DNA from: Pestalotiopsis fici W106-1
Taxonomy: Eukaryota; Ascomycota; Sordariomycetes; Amphisphaeriales; Sporocadaceae
DNA length: 64,000 nt
Assembly (NCBI RefSeq): GCF_000516985.1
Contig: NW_006917095.1
Span: 624,157-688,156 of the forward strand
Direction of reading: 5' to 3'
Below are positions 21,293 to 33,670 of the stretch, in pieces. The notes under the pieces are model-generated. The model was not told where the DNA came from and searched no databases. It worked only from the letters and a program-made list of their open reading frames with translations. The translations under genes and the position numbers were made by a program. The first letter of the stretch is position 1. Each line of letters opens with the position of its first letter.

Positions 21293-24200
21293 AAACGCCA
21301 ACCATGATGGAAAGCTTTTATTGTATTTTTGATTTTATTTTGTTTCAACCTTTCGGGGGCTGCATTTCACAAGCATTGCGAGGCGTTCAGGTTATGATCA
21401 GATCACTTTATTGGCGGCGGTCCTATCATTGATGATGGATTTAGGAGGAATGTATTGCATGCATGCATGAAAAGGCGTATCTACATTGTATGTTTCTAGC
21501 AATGTAACGGCAGGATGAATCCATGGGGCGGGCATTGTATTGGTCACTGGCGGTTGTAGAAAACAAGGCCCTTCCGGCTGGCTGTAGAAGAAGAGGAAAT
21601 CTGGTGCTGGTCATAGAGAAACGCACAAGAAGAATTGAACGCGCGCACTGTCTCGTGGCATGCGCCATTTCACAAACTATTGAACCTCAACTGGATGTAT
21701 AATGGCTCCATATCTGCTCATCATCATTACCCGGCCGGCTCCCACATCGGAACATGGCGAGCCCAAGGTAGTATTCCGTGCTTGGAAAGTCTGACAGAGA
21801 GTGCAAATTGGGTATAGTCTGGACCGCGTGCAGGTTTCCACCACTTAAACGAGAGTGCAACCGCGAGAGAGGCAGAGAGAGAGAAAGTTGAAGAGGGTAT
21901 TCCATAAGTGGACCCCTTACCACGTTAATCAGCATGACAAAGGTCCCACTCTGTCGAAACCCAGGCGTACGCACGCAAACCCATAGAGGTCAACGCAAGC
22001 TGCCTCATGTATCGGGGCTCTCGTACTAAAATACCCTGCGGCCCGGCCAAAAAGACCACATGGAAGTTGCACTTTTATATGAGAGGGAATTGAGCACAAT
22101 GCGTTTGAGAGAAGACAAAGATTACATATCCTGCGGAGAACCAGAAACCCGGAAACGAATATGTGTGGCTGCTGATACCGGATTCTCCGTGTCTTCCACA
22201 GAGAGACGGCGGGACAAGGGCTTTGAAAAACCTCGTGTTGGCAATGTCGTCGTGACGATAAACGGGCGCCGTCTTCCCTTTAGGGGACGGCGGGGCCCGG
22301 CTGTCCGCTATGATCCCTCAACTTCTCCTTTCATGCATGGCGCGTAATGGTTAGACGTTGAAGTGCCAGGTTCCGTCGCGATAGCTCAAGCCCATGGAGT
22401 GGTAAAATTGTAAAGGCCTGATCGGGGAGATAGGGCGGGCTCCCACATTTTGTGCTGGGGCGGGAATGGCGGCATGGGAAAAGTCACGATGCTGTACGCT
22501 TTTTTGCAAGGTCTGTGCGGTGATCTTCTCATCCGTGCAAGTATGTGTATAAGTAGCGGCATGATTGCAGGAAAGAAGGTGGGCTGACTTGCAGCTTGTA
22601 CTCGGGGTGAAAAAGTACAACACGATCGTCATGATACCTCCCATGCATGCTAGAGACTATATGAAGTCGGCCGGAGACGAGTGATGCGATTCGTTGGTCC
22701 ACGTGTTGGCTGTGATTGTATAGTACTGTCATGAAGACTAATGTCTGGTGTCGCTCAACCTTCATGATCAGATCTCGAGAAAAAGGTCTCTAAGCGATAA
22801 TCATGCTCTCAGCACTTCTTCGACCTGCGCTTACAAACTGGTATTCCGTCCGCAACGCTCATGCCCATGACTACTCCTGCACCGTCCAATATTTAGGTTC
22901 ATATACCCATGATGTTGTAACATTGTCAAAAACACTTCTGCGAGTCTTGAGGCTTTTCCCATGGGTCTATCGCTTGTAAAGCTGCTTGCTGCATGGCGCA
23001 GCTTTGTCAGCATTAGGGTGTCATCGCGTCTATCCGTCATCGTGGCCGTCGAGCTGGACTTGAGCTGACAAAGAGAGACAACGCAGTGACTTGGGGGTTT
23101 TTTGAAAATTTGCATTACCATGGTGTAATCCTTTCTTTGAAATGATCACCAAAGCTGATCCTACGACGACGCGTACGCTTGGTACGGTTACCAATAAAGC
23201 CGAGGTGCCGTCGCGAAGACTTGCCTAGGAAACACGATGTTGAAAGTCCTACTTTGTGCCCGTTACGGTCTTGTAAAATTGTGCACTCCTCATTTTCTCT
23301 TGTCCCTCGGTGATAGAGTCCATGGAAGATGTCTCCTCGTCGTACAGATGTTGTATTGTTTCTGGCCAACCCCCATTTCAAGTGTTACATTCGAAGCCTG
23401 TGCTAAGCGATAAGAAGACGTGCCTGGCGATTACACGATCATTGTTCAATATGGAGGTTGGGAGATGCTAGACTTTAAAACGACCGGGACGACTGTGTGT
23501 GTAGTACGTTCTCATTGTCATCATTTCTGAAGTCACATGTCCCCATTTTCTTGACACAACAGGCCGAGACAACACAAATTGGATCACCTAAAGGACTTAG
23601 GATGTACAAGTTCTGTTGTCTTAGGTGGTTGAACGTTGAAGAACAGCCAAAGGTCCCCTTAAACACCCGTGTATTAGACCCGTATACAATGATTGGCGTG
23701 CTTGGACATATGTACATGCTTTTTGCTACATATTATACCTTGTGCTATGTGGTTCTCAATTCTCTGAACAGGCTAAAGAATCGCACTGGAAATGCGCGTA
23801 AACAGGTCACGAGGTCAACTACAAGATTGTGGTTCTCTCAGTGGTATACCAAGCCATACGTTCTTGTGTGTGTTGTTTCTTGGGTCCGTCCACATGTAGT
23901 CAAGTAAACAAAGCACGATGGCAGACAAGCCGGAGTAACTATTTCGAAATGATAGTAGCTGGCGTATCCTGAAAACTACTGCTAGACCGTGACAAACACT
24001 AGAGACGTCTCTCTATAGCATTAATTTTCTCTGCTCGTATCTAGGGCCGGCGTCGATCCTCCGCCTCACAACTACGAGGCCCCGATTACTTCCTGACTAT
24101 CGATTCTCCACGATGATCATGACGATTACAACATCATACGCGACCAGGGAAACTTGTTGATCACGCTTAGACTTCTTTATCAGCTTTTTATCTTCCAAGC

Positions 24201-24532
24201 AGTCCTTCATCTAGAGACGCACAATGGCAGCCCCTGACCAAGGTATCATTGATAAGTCGGATGAGGTCAGCCACCGTAAAGCACGTAAATCGACGCCAAT
24301 GACATCTCTGCTGCAATGATCGAAATTCCAGTGGGTTGATATGCTCCATCTCTCGAGAACCAAGTGCCAACCAAACTTTTCCCACCCGGTCTTGCAACTA
24401 AACTGGGCTTTTCCCATGAGTGCTTAAAACGACACTTCCTGGCTTGAAAGCAAACTTCCTTTCTGCTTATTTTTCGTCAAGAGGAGCACAATAGACAATA
24501 TGGAGTTAAAGTATTATGATTCCACCACGGAA
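21293..24532. other. long intergenic region, nothing coding supported
   Basis: 3.2 kb between convergent genes. Open frames such as those near 22060-22347 and 23497-23907 (95-136 codons) show no family features. GCATGCATGCATG occurs near 21458-21470. Nothing else recognised. Confidence 0.45.
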
Positions 24533-25600
24533 TCATCTTGGATCCCGTTCCAACCATCTGACCATGTCGTCGCACAGCACATGGGGCAAGTCATGCTCGA
24601 CGTGATTCCAAAACTGCCAGTCCTTGGGCTGGCCCATGGCATTGCTACGTTTCATCTTCTCCACGTACTCCTCGCGGCTCTTGACGGCGTAGTGGTGCAA
24701 GCTGACACGGTCGCGGGAGATGGGCTGGCGAAACGCGGGCGAGTCGACCGTCGCCCCGTCCTCGCCCACCGTCACCTTGCCGGGGGCGAGGTGAAACATG
24801 TGCGGCGTAATGGGGCCGCCGGCGCCGTAGTCGCGGACCCGCACAATGCTCTTGACGTGCCGATTGTCCGAGCCCGCGCCGCCGTGCCCGGCGTCGTCGT
24901 AGATGCAGTGCGTGTAGGACCAGCGCACCGACGCCGCCCGCCTCAGCAGGCCGTTGGACGTGTGCATCTGCCAGTTGACGGCCAGGGCGCCGACGTCGTC
25001 GCGGGTCGCCTCGAAACTCTGCAGCACGCCCACGAGCGACTCGCCGCCCGGCGTGTCCAGAAACTCGTCGGCGTCGATAAAGGCCAGCCATGTGTGGTGT
25101 CGACCGCTCGCCACGGCGTGTACGCGCGCGCAGTCGTCGTACATTTTGTACTGCATCTCTGGCACTCTCTGGCTCTCGTCATAGTAGACAAAGGTCAGGA
25201 CCTCGGGCGGCACGCCAAAGGAGTCCACGGCATCGCTTAGGGGCGGGTTTGAGCCGTCATCGAGGATATAGAATCGGCCAACGCCCATGTTGTAGTGGTG
25301 ATGCTGCAGAAACTCGGGCAGGTCAAGAGCCTGGTCCCGGACTGCGAGGCATATGGCTAGGTATTCAGGGTCCTCTTCGTGGTGGGTTGTCGTCGGGTCT
25401 TGTTTGGCCTCGCCTTCTCTCCACGAGCCGTACGAAGACTTGAGGCCAGCGACGAGTTCCGAGCCAACTTCTTGGCCATAGTCAAGGGATGGTTTTCCGT
25501 AGAAAGTAAAGGCCGGTATCAGCAGACAAAGCAGTATACACACGACCAGCAGGCCGCCGTTGGGGCCAGATAAGGTGGTTGCCATCAAGCTCGAGTTCAA
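24533..25600 (-). CDS. type II membrane glycosyltransferase, GT2/GT92-like
   Basis: Single exon, 355 aa. A single N-terminal signal anchor (residues 16-33) predicts a Golgi type II protein. The catalytic domain begins YLAICLAVRDQALDLPEFLQHH; this pattern, together with GVGRFYILDDGSNPPL (DDGS at 114-117) and WLAFIDADEFL (DxD-type DADE at 176-179), marks the Glyco_tranf_2_4/DUF23 (GT92) group. By family knowledge these transfer sugars, such as galactose, from nucleotide sugars to glycans; the acceptor here is unknown. A late His-rich segment (RVSLHHYAVKSREEYVEKM) is conserved in the group. The GC content is clearly higher than the flanking spacers. A second ATG five codons downstream is an equally good start. 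Confidence 0.85.
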   Translation of the reverse strand: MNSSLMATTLSGPNGGLLVVCILLCLLIPAFTFYGKPSLDYGQEVGSELVAGLKSSYGSWREGEAKQDPTTTHHEEDPEYLAICLAVRDQALDLPEFLQHHHYNMGVGRFYILDDGSNPPLSDAVDSFGVPPEVLTFVYYDESQRVPEMQYKMYDDCARVHAVASGRHHTWLAFIDADEFLDTPGGESLVGVLQSFEATRDDVGALAVNWQMHTSNGLLRRAASVRWSYTHCIYDDAGHGGAGSDNRHVKSIVRVRDYGAGGPITPHMFHLAPGKVTVGEDGATVDSPAFRQPISRDRVSLHHYAVKSREEYVEKMKRSNAMGQPKDWQFWNHVEHDLPHVLCDDMVRWLERDPR

Positions 25601-27197
25601 CCTCTGACGAGGACAGACAATAGTATGTTCACATAGCTGTTCCCAATAGGAAATAATTGTTCAGAGAAGAAAAGCAAAAGAAGAAAATGACGAAAGGATT
25701 GAACAGGGGAGTGGCTGCGCAATGGGGGTGGCCCGGTGGGCTAGACACACACTGCTGACGACTGCAGGACCCACCAGTCAATCTATTCGCATGTGGTAGA
25801 TGGTCAGCAAATACTCTTGTACAAGTTTGGTCAAGTAGTAGAAAGATGTGGATGGGTTGTCCAAGTGGTACTGTGTATAAAATACCGTCAGACCCTACCA
25901 TTTCGATCCCTTGGAAAGACCATCCGCGCGTATACTTGAGTGATTGGAAGAGCGTCTTGCTTCAATCTTGGAAATCTCTCATGGCAGAGAGACGAACAGA
26001 GAAGGCTCGCTTACGGCTATTTGCGCAGCACATCATTTCCGCTCAAGATTAGACAGCAGCGCGCCATATGCGTATCATGCGGCTGCTGGCGATCCCCAGT
26101 GAGTCCCCGAGCTGCTCATGGACGGTTGAACGCAAGCGAGGCAAAATGACGACGCGTCCGCGCACAATCGATCAATCAATTCAGTGGCACATGCCCTCTT
26201 TGTAGCATGCAACATAACACTGACGGTGTCTTCTCCGTTTGCACCAACATTCTGTATCTCCATTTCCTCTTGTCTCAGGAAGCCATTCAAGCTGGTGAAG
26301 CATACCCGCGGAACATCTTGACAAGTCTCAATTTGTGTACAACCAGAGAGGAATTGCGCCCTCTTTCAGATGCGCCAACCTTGACACTAAGCCTCTCAGC
26401 GGGGTTTCGGCTGATAACAACGCGCGTAGGGACCCGGAACTAAAGACAGAACTAATATAGCCTTCTAACAGGGGCAGCTTTCTTTTCTCCCCCCAGTTCT
26501 TGACACGTACTGTGGTCGCCAAAGTTAACTATGAGTCGAGTATAACTAGTCGCAATATCTTCTCACAACCAATCAAAATGATGCCAAGACACGATCACCC
26601 TATGCTATAAAGATGAAAAGCGCCAAGCTTTGTCCGAGCTGATCCAAGGAAACACTTCTCGAAACAATTGGTCATAGCAGAAAAGACGGGAAGGATCAAG
26701 GAAGAAAGGTGTAAATTCATGTCGAAGAAGGGGTCCGGGCAGGCTTCATTTCTCCCCCGATCAAGGAGACAGCCATGTCCTGGAGTATTTCGCGCATACC
26801 ATTTGCATAGTACTTTACCTCAATAGCACACGCAACATGGCATTGAGATCGCACCAGACTAGACAGAAGCCGCACTCAACGTCAGTGAAAATGACATGGC
26901 ACAAATGGTAGAATCGAAAATTGAATTCTTGTGCATAGAATGTCTTATTAAAACACTACCGAGTCACACATGTGCAAGCCTGGTCGAATCCTCTCATCTA
27001 TTACTGGCTTCCTGTGAAGCCACAGACGAGTTCAACTAGGCTTCTTCAAACTCACAGTCTCCAAGTCTGTCCGAATGACAAGACAATATCATCAAACGTG
27101 CTCGTTGGGTCGATGCCCATAAAGCCGGGCGGGTATGGTGAAATCAAACAAAACGCCATAAACTCCTAAGTTGACGTGGAAGAACTAAGGCATATTT
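25601..27197. other. intergenic, nothing recognised
   Basis: 1.6 kb. It holds the promoter of the glycosyltransferase (left) and the 3' flank of the transporter (right). No supported gene. Confidence 0.45.
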
Positions 27198-28455
27198 TCA
27201 AGCCTTGCCCCCACCGCGAGCCTTGTGCCGAATCATCACGATTGAATAGCTGTAGTCGTTAGTCGACATGTCAATTGGAGGGGATCAATGCAAATACTCA
27301 CGCTACGATACCCCCAATTGCAACAAAAACTCCCAAGACGGACTTGTCTCCTACTGATCGACCCGACGTAGCCCAGCCGAGCGCAACAATAGTGCACGTC
27401 TTCAAATGGCCGACTACGGTACTTGAGACTGGACCAGTTTTGGCAATGATGAAGAACTGGGAAATGTTGATAAGAGAGGCGAAAACGCCAGACTGGTGAA
27501 AGTTAGAGACTGAAATGTTAACCGTAATACGACTGAGACTCACCATGAGGATCATGACCCATCGGTTGAATGGTACTTCGGACCACACCGGGAACGTATC
27601 AACAAACGGAATGACGTAAAGCAGTAAGAAGGCCGAGACCGGTGCCTGGTTGAAGAGAAGTTGCATGCTTGTCATCTGTAGCTTGCGGTGATAGCTAGCT
27701 ATCCAAACCGTGTACAGGGAAGACGCAAATATGCCGGAAAAGGCAAATGCTACACCCAGTCCTGATGTTGTCTTGACGCTGGCGTCACTAGATGGGAGAG
27801 AGTCGTAATAGGAGACCATGCCGACGCCAAGACAAGCCGGGATGAGAGCCAAAAGCGCATCCCGAGGCAGGGTCGCCTTGTAGAGAACATAGTTCATCAG
27901 TGCAACTGTGGGAGTGAGCAGAATGCGCGCGACCTGGTAAAAGGTCACACTGGAGAATGCCAACGAGAGGTTTGGCAGAATGACGTTCAGAGACATGGAA
28001 ATCGCAAGCGGAATGATCTCGCGAATGGTGGTTCGTCGCGGGACAAAGAAGGCGAGCTGAGGCCGGGACAGAACGAAGAGCGTCAGCCATGTGATGGCGA
28101 AATGGAAGGCAGCAAAGCTGAGCTGTGCGAGCTTCAAGGACGGATCCGAGAAGATGGCCTTGTTGGTAAAGACAATGCCTATAGTCGCCAGAGTGTTGAT
28201 GATCATCCAGATGACGGCTTTCGTCATGCCGCCGCTCTCTTTGTCGGATACCTGGGTAGACTGCATGTTCTCGTCCTTTTCCAAGAGCCCCTCCTCCTCG
28301 TGGCCATCGCGGTCTTCGACGGCGGTGTGTTGTGATGCAAGGTCGTTGTCTGAACCCTCGTAGCTGCTTCTGTACTTTTCGTTGTCATCGTGGGTTTCGG
28401 TAGCGGCAGAGGACGACACCGATGCCGGCGAACTATTGTAAGCGCCTGTTGCCAT
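27198..28455 (-). CDS. DMT-family transporter (triose-phosphate/nucleotide-sugar type)
   Basis: Three exons (28455-27544, 27492-27302, 27249-27198) give 384 aa. An acidic, Ser-rich cytosolic head of about 75 residues is followed by roughly ten membrane helices, starting AVIWMIINTLATIGIVFTNKAIF. The TPT/SLC35-type signature includes FAAFHFAITW, a LSLAFSSVTFYQVARILLTP segment, and the late KTGPVSSTVVGHLKTCTIVALGW motif. The short basic tail is HKARGGGKA. By family knowledge such carriers exchange nucleotide sugars or phosphorylated sugars across Golgi or ER membranes; the substrate cannot be told from sequence. Intron 1 is 51 nt, a multiple of three, and has no stop, so its retention would insert 17 residues in a membrane helix. 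The start at MATGAYNSS was chosen; an in-frame ATG 18 codons upstream (28509) is possible. Confidence 0.88.
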
Positions 28456-31400
28456 GCTGTCTGAATGACTCGTATGGTCGGTGTGTTGACAGGTTTTACT
28501 GGGTCGCAAGCCTGAGCGAGCAAGTTACAAGTTGGAAGCAGTCAAGATTCCCAAGGTTTTGCAGCCAGGCAAAAGGGTAAGTCGGCGGTCTTGTTGTGGG
28601 CTAGAGCATCGAAAAGGCGATAGGCTGAAGAGCGAATGCAACGATGGACCAGCCCTAAAATAAAACGAACGAGATGGAAACAAAGTCGAGGACAATTGGA
28701 TTGATGGCGATGATTCAAAGACAGCCAATTTGGAGATGTCGATTGTGTTTGGACAGGAACTTGAGACTTGGCCGCCTGGAATCTGGGACGGGTGGGCGGC
28801 TGCAAAAGCCCCGCTTTAGCGTGGTTTAGCTGCACAATTGGCGTAAGAGCCCACGGGAATGGAGGGATCTTACGCCAAGGTGGCCTTGAGTGGCGCAAAT
28901 TGGTGTGGGAAGCCAAACGGCAGGGGCCCGTCTAGGGCCTCCAGGCTTCCTCCTTCCCACTACTACTACGACGTATGTACTACCTGGTCCACCGCGAGGG
29001 GGTATAGCTCAAGGTTCGCGACACATAACACATACATCACACTACATGAAGAACTACCTCTCAGCAGCTGAACGTGGCCCATCATACCTTATCATACTGC
29101 TTGCTGCAAAGGGTACCTGCTGTGCCGCTCTCGTCAGCTGCCACAGCACAAACTTTGACTCACAACTCAGTCCCCTCTCCCTAAAGGGTTTGTTTGATTG
29201 CTTGCTTGAAGTGTGGTGTCTCAAAGGAAACTCACGATCTGCAGCCGATACCAATAAATGCCTGCTCCTGCGCCCACCGCTCGTTCTTCTCCCCCCCAGG
29301 CCCCACCACACTTCTGAAACAGATCCAACCTCTCTTTTCTTGAGGGAACATTCAATGTAATGCGTATGACTTCGTTTACACAGGCTCGTATGTATGTATC
29401 GTATAGACAAGTAGTCAGCTTCGATCATCAGCTGCGCTTGTAATTGGCTGCCCCAATTATTGCCACGCGCTCAGCTCGGTACATATTGTACCACCGTGGG
29501 GGTTTGCAAGTTACCTCAGGCACATATTTTCGAGGATGCAGCGATTGCTTTTCAAAAGCGAGACATGATTATACAGCTGTCAGTTCGGAATGCGGCCCAG
29601 CCTCCTCTTGAAAGCTGTCCTTTTCCTGAAAGTATGTCTATCATGTCTCACTCTCAATCAATCGTGTCTCTTAAGCTAAAGAGGTAATTGATTGATCCCG
29701 AATACTGTCGGTTCATTGCAAAGCAACATATATTGTTCCACATATTTTGGGCTGAAAATACATTACTTACCTTCACGACCCCCATCCACCACAGATTTTT
29801 GTGCATCTTATCTCGCCCTGTATATCTCGGTCAATGGCTATTGCGAGACATCGTCAGCTGCCACGCCGAAAGTACGATACTGAACAACGTGGAATGTGCT
29901 CCAGACTTTTCGCCTTTAGCCCATTCATCAGCCGGCCATCCCCTGAACACGAGATAAAACAAGGCACGCACGGTCTGGGTGAGACAGGAACATGTGCTAC
30001 GTTCCAGGCTGAACGTACATCAGGCGGCCGGCACTCTTTTGCCGTTGACCTTCCTAGTTCCTGGTGCGGTGTTGAATGATGTCTTGCTACTTAATCAGGT
30101 AAATGACATGAAATGTGTACCCATTTACACATATTTGCAGTCAGCTGAAATTTGTGTCTAAGAATCGTCATCTTCTAAGCTCAGCGGATTGCAACGTGGT
30201 TATATTACGTAGCTCAGCCTGCGTTGAATCCGTAAGAAGAAGTGGTATGGATAGGTGATACAAGCATACTGTACAAAACACTCTCATGAACTCTTTCCAC
30301 CACCTCCCACGTGCTGGAAAGCATCCTTAAAGATTACACACTGAAACGCGATTCACCCAAAGGCAATCAATTTGTGATACTTTTGCTCTTGTTAATATTG
30401 CTATTCTTGATGCGTCCATATCTTGTTACACAGAGGCGGATCTTGTGCATACTACCGTTTCCTCCCACCACAACAAAGTGCTCCAGTAAGACGATGGGAT
30501 CATTGCCATAGAGCCTTGAAGTTAATATAATGGCTTGGCGGTTCAAGATCCTCTTTAGTCTACTTGCCTCACGATTTAAACCATCTTCGGTTACCAAAAA
30601 GAAAAAAAAGAAAAAATTGGAGAGCATTTCAGCAAAAGAATAAGTCGGGGCGTGGGGCTTTGATAGGTAGATTGCAAAGCTTGAAGTGATGCTAAGATAG
30701 TGGCGCTGAGACGCCTCTTTTCTTTCCAATGGCAGCGGGAAAAAGAAACATGATAGAAGTATACTATAGGATTCAGCTGCGGGAGTCTGGCTGCGTAGAC
30801 CCCTGCTCCGATCAACAATACACAAAGAATGTGAGGCCGAATCCGACGGCCGACTTGGCGGGCGACATTCCGTACATACATAAGGTACGAGTTACACCAG
30901 AAATCTGGACACCTATCACACTTGCACTTTTGCAGGGTACATCACGTACATATGCATAATGTGGCACTTCCTTTATTATGCCGAGCTATCCTACCAAGCT
31001 AACTATGACGTTCATATATTATCATTTGAGGGAATGTTAGCAATGTGAGGAATTAGAATTTCTAGTCTGTTCCTCTCAATGGTCAAGTTCCAGGGTAATC
31101 CCCAATTGCAGGGCTTTCCTGTTTTTGAGTCCAATGTAAATGTAAGGTGGCTTGACTTGTGCCTGAGCGCGTTTCTAGCGGCCGCGCGCATCTTTATTTA
31201 TTTATTTTTTCTAAAAAAAAGAACCATTATCGTTGTTTATGGAATGTCTTGGTTTACATACTATCTTACTTTTCTGTCGATCCATCACCTCGAAAAAGGA
31301 AAGAAAGATTGCGCATTCCAAATCGAGAGAACTGAATCTGGAGAACGGGTTGGCTAGTATTCCGTAGGAGTACCTTACATTACATATGTTGGAGGGATCA

Positions 31401-32146
31401 AAACCCAGCTGCGCGGATCCTTTTCGGGCACGGGCCCCGGCCACCATCCATCGCCAGTTTGTCCCGCGATTGCTTGCTTGACTGGTGAGCTAGTAACTTT
31501 AGCTTTACGCTGCTACATTGCTTGCTAACCCCCAACTATCAAGTACTACCTCCATTTGACTCTTTCTCAGCTCAGTTGTGTGACGCCCCCCTTTGGTTGT
31601 TAACTGATTCAGTCCAGTCCATCAAGCTTCAAGTGAGACCGGAAGGCGAGAAAAAAAAAAGGAATTACCTAGCAGAGGGAAGAAGGAAAGGGAACGCGAG
31701 CGCTCCCTGCGCGTCGTCTGTCATAAACTCAAAAAAAAAACCCACCCTTAGATTCAGACGTCACATCCAAATAAGACAGACATCCGCCTCATACGCCAAT
31801 CCCTTCCCTTCTTTCACTTGCGTCGTCGTCGGACCCTGCGCCGTGCATCAGATCAATCCAAGACAGCGAAATCTGCCACTCATTCGAGGGTTAACGACTG
31901 AAAATACACTCGTTTCCTAACTTCCAGACCCGATTGGAGGAAACCATTAATCAAGGGGTCACGTTCGGTCATTCCTTGAAATTCGCGCCCGCCCTGGGCA
32001 GAAACACATAGACCTCTTGTAATCGTTCTGCGCTCACTTTGAGAGAACACACTGCTCTCGCCCCTCTTTCGACTTTTTGGTCATTAGGCTAGTGCAAACA
32101 ACAACAACAAAAACGTATCAACGTCCGTTGCGCAGGGCTGAACAAG
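28456..32146. other. long intergenic region between divergent genes
   Basis: 3.7 kb. It holds the upstream regions of the DMT transporter (minus) and the RmlB-like gene (plus). Numerous short open frames, none with family features or splice partners. A-rich runs occur near 31649-31660 and 31729-31740, in the probable leader of the gene at 32147. Confidence 0.45.
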
Positions 32147-33670
32147 ATGACCGCCAGCCATCAGAACAATACCAATGGCCACCATCCTGGTAAGTCTAGC
32201 ATCAAGACGCAGTCTCTTGGCCACCATTGCTGACCCAACTTGCCATTCCCCACCACAGCCGTCGCGAGCGGGAATGGGTACAATTACGGCACCGGAGATG
32301 TCTGGCAGGATGCACCGGTGCTGACAGGCACTACCAAGTTTGAGCCACTCGCAGATGTCAAGAACATCATGATCACGGGCGGCGCAGGCTTCATGTGAGT
32401 TTTGGCTCTAGGTTTTTTTTTTTTTTTTTTTTTGGTCTCGCTTGGGGAAGGTACCCCCAATTTCTGCCATCGGGCGACTAATCCGTGTGTCCGAGGTATG
32501 CAGCGCTTGCTGGCTGGTCCGGCATTTGACTTTGGCCTATCCAGATGCGTACAACATTGTGTCTTTTGACAAGCTGGACTACTGCTCGTCCCTGAACAAC
32601 ACGCGCATGCTCAACAATAAGCGCAACTTCACCTTCTACCATGGTGATATCACAAAACCAGAGGAGGTCCTCGACTGCATGGAGCGCTACAACATTGACA
32701 CCATCTTTCACTTTGCAGCGCAGTCCCACGTTGATTTGAGTTTCGGCAACTCCTATGGCTTCACTCACACCAATGTCTATGGAACGCATGTCATGCTAGA
32801 GAGTGCCAAGAAGATTGGTATCAAGAGGTTTATCCACATCTCCACGGATGAGGTCTATGGCGAGGTCAAGGACGATGACGACGATCTGCTGGAGACCAGT
32901 ATCCTGGCACCAACCAACCCTTACGCTGCTAGCAAAGCTGCCGCCGAAATGCTTGTAAACTCGTACATGAAGAGTTTCAAGCTGCCAGTCATTATTGTGC
33001 GAAGCAACAATGTGTATGGACCCCATCAATTTCCGGAGAGTAGGTTTTATTCCAAATCAGGCCACCCAATGCGCAGCTTACTGATATGAAACCTCTAGAA
33101 ATTATTCCAAAGTTTGCTGCGCTTCTGAACCGTGGACAGCCTGTCGTCCTGCACGGTGACGGAAGCCCTACACGCAGATATCTCTTTGCCGGGGACGCTG
33201 CTGATGCCTTCGACACGATCCTGCACAAGGGTACACTCGGACACATTTACAATGTCGGATCGTACGATGAGATCTCCAATATGGACTTGTGCGTCAAGTT
33301 GCTCAAGGAGATGGGGCTTCCAAACAACAGCAAGGCCGACTTTGACAAATGGGTGAAGTACACCCACGACAGACCCTTCAACGACCATCGCTACGCCGTC
33401 GACGGAACCAAGCTCCGCAACCTGGGCTGGGACCAGAAGACGCCTTTTGAGGCTGGCCTCAAGATCACGGTCAACTGGTACAGGCAGTTCGGAGAGAAGT
33501 GGTGGGGCGACATTAGCAATGTGCTCAGCCCATTCCCAATTGTCAAGAGGGAGGGCGACATCAGCACAGTCGAAAAGGATACCAATGCAGAGATCTCGGA
33601 ACAGCCCCAGTCAGTCAAGAAGCGAAAGGTCAGCGAGACTAACGGGACATTTGGGCTCGTCACTGCTTGA
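32147..33670 (+). CDS. nucleotide-sugar 4,6-dehydratase (RmlB/TGDS-like)
   Basis: Four exons (32147-32189, 32259-32394, 32504-33039, 33099-33670) give 428 aa. It is an extended short-chain dehydrogenase that converts an NDP-glucose to its 4-keto-6-deoxy form, the first step towards rhamnose-type sugars; fungal homologues have been reported to use UDP-glucose. Seen: NAD-binding TGGAGFI at 54-60 (split by intron 2), the STDEVYG motif with Thr174, Asp175 and Glu176, and catalytic Tyr200/Lys204 (YAASK), then RSNNVYGPHQFPEKIIPKF joined across intron 3. The 50-residue N-terminal extension before the Rossmann fold is polar. The C-terminus carries an unusual KKRKV stretch that resembles a nuclear localisation signal. 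Intron 2 contains 21 consecutive T. No partner epimerase/reductase gene is adjacent. Confidence 0.92.
32413..32433 (+). repeat. T21 tract inside an intron
   Basis: 21 consecutive T in intron 2 of the RmlB-like gene, starting about 18 nt after the donor site and about 70 nt before the acceptor. Confidence 0.85.

Noticed and set aside
28998..29030. tRNA-like start (GGGGGTATAGCTCA followed by GGTTCG)
   Set aside because: The boxes are only a few bases apart and the sequence cannot form acceptor, anticodon and T stems, so it is not a tRNA gene.
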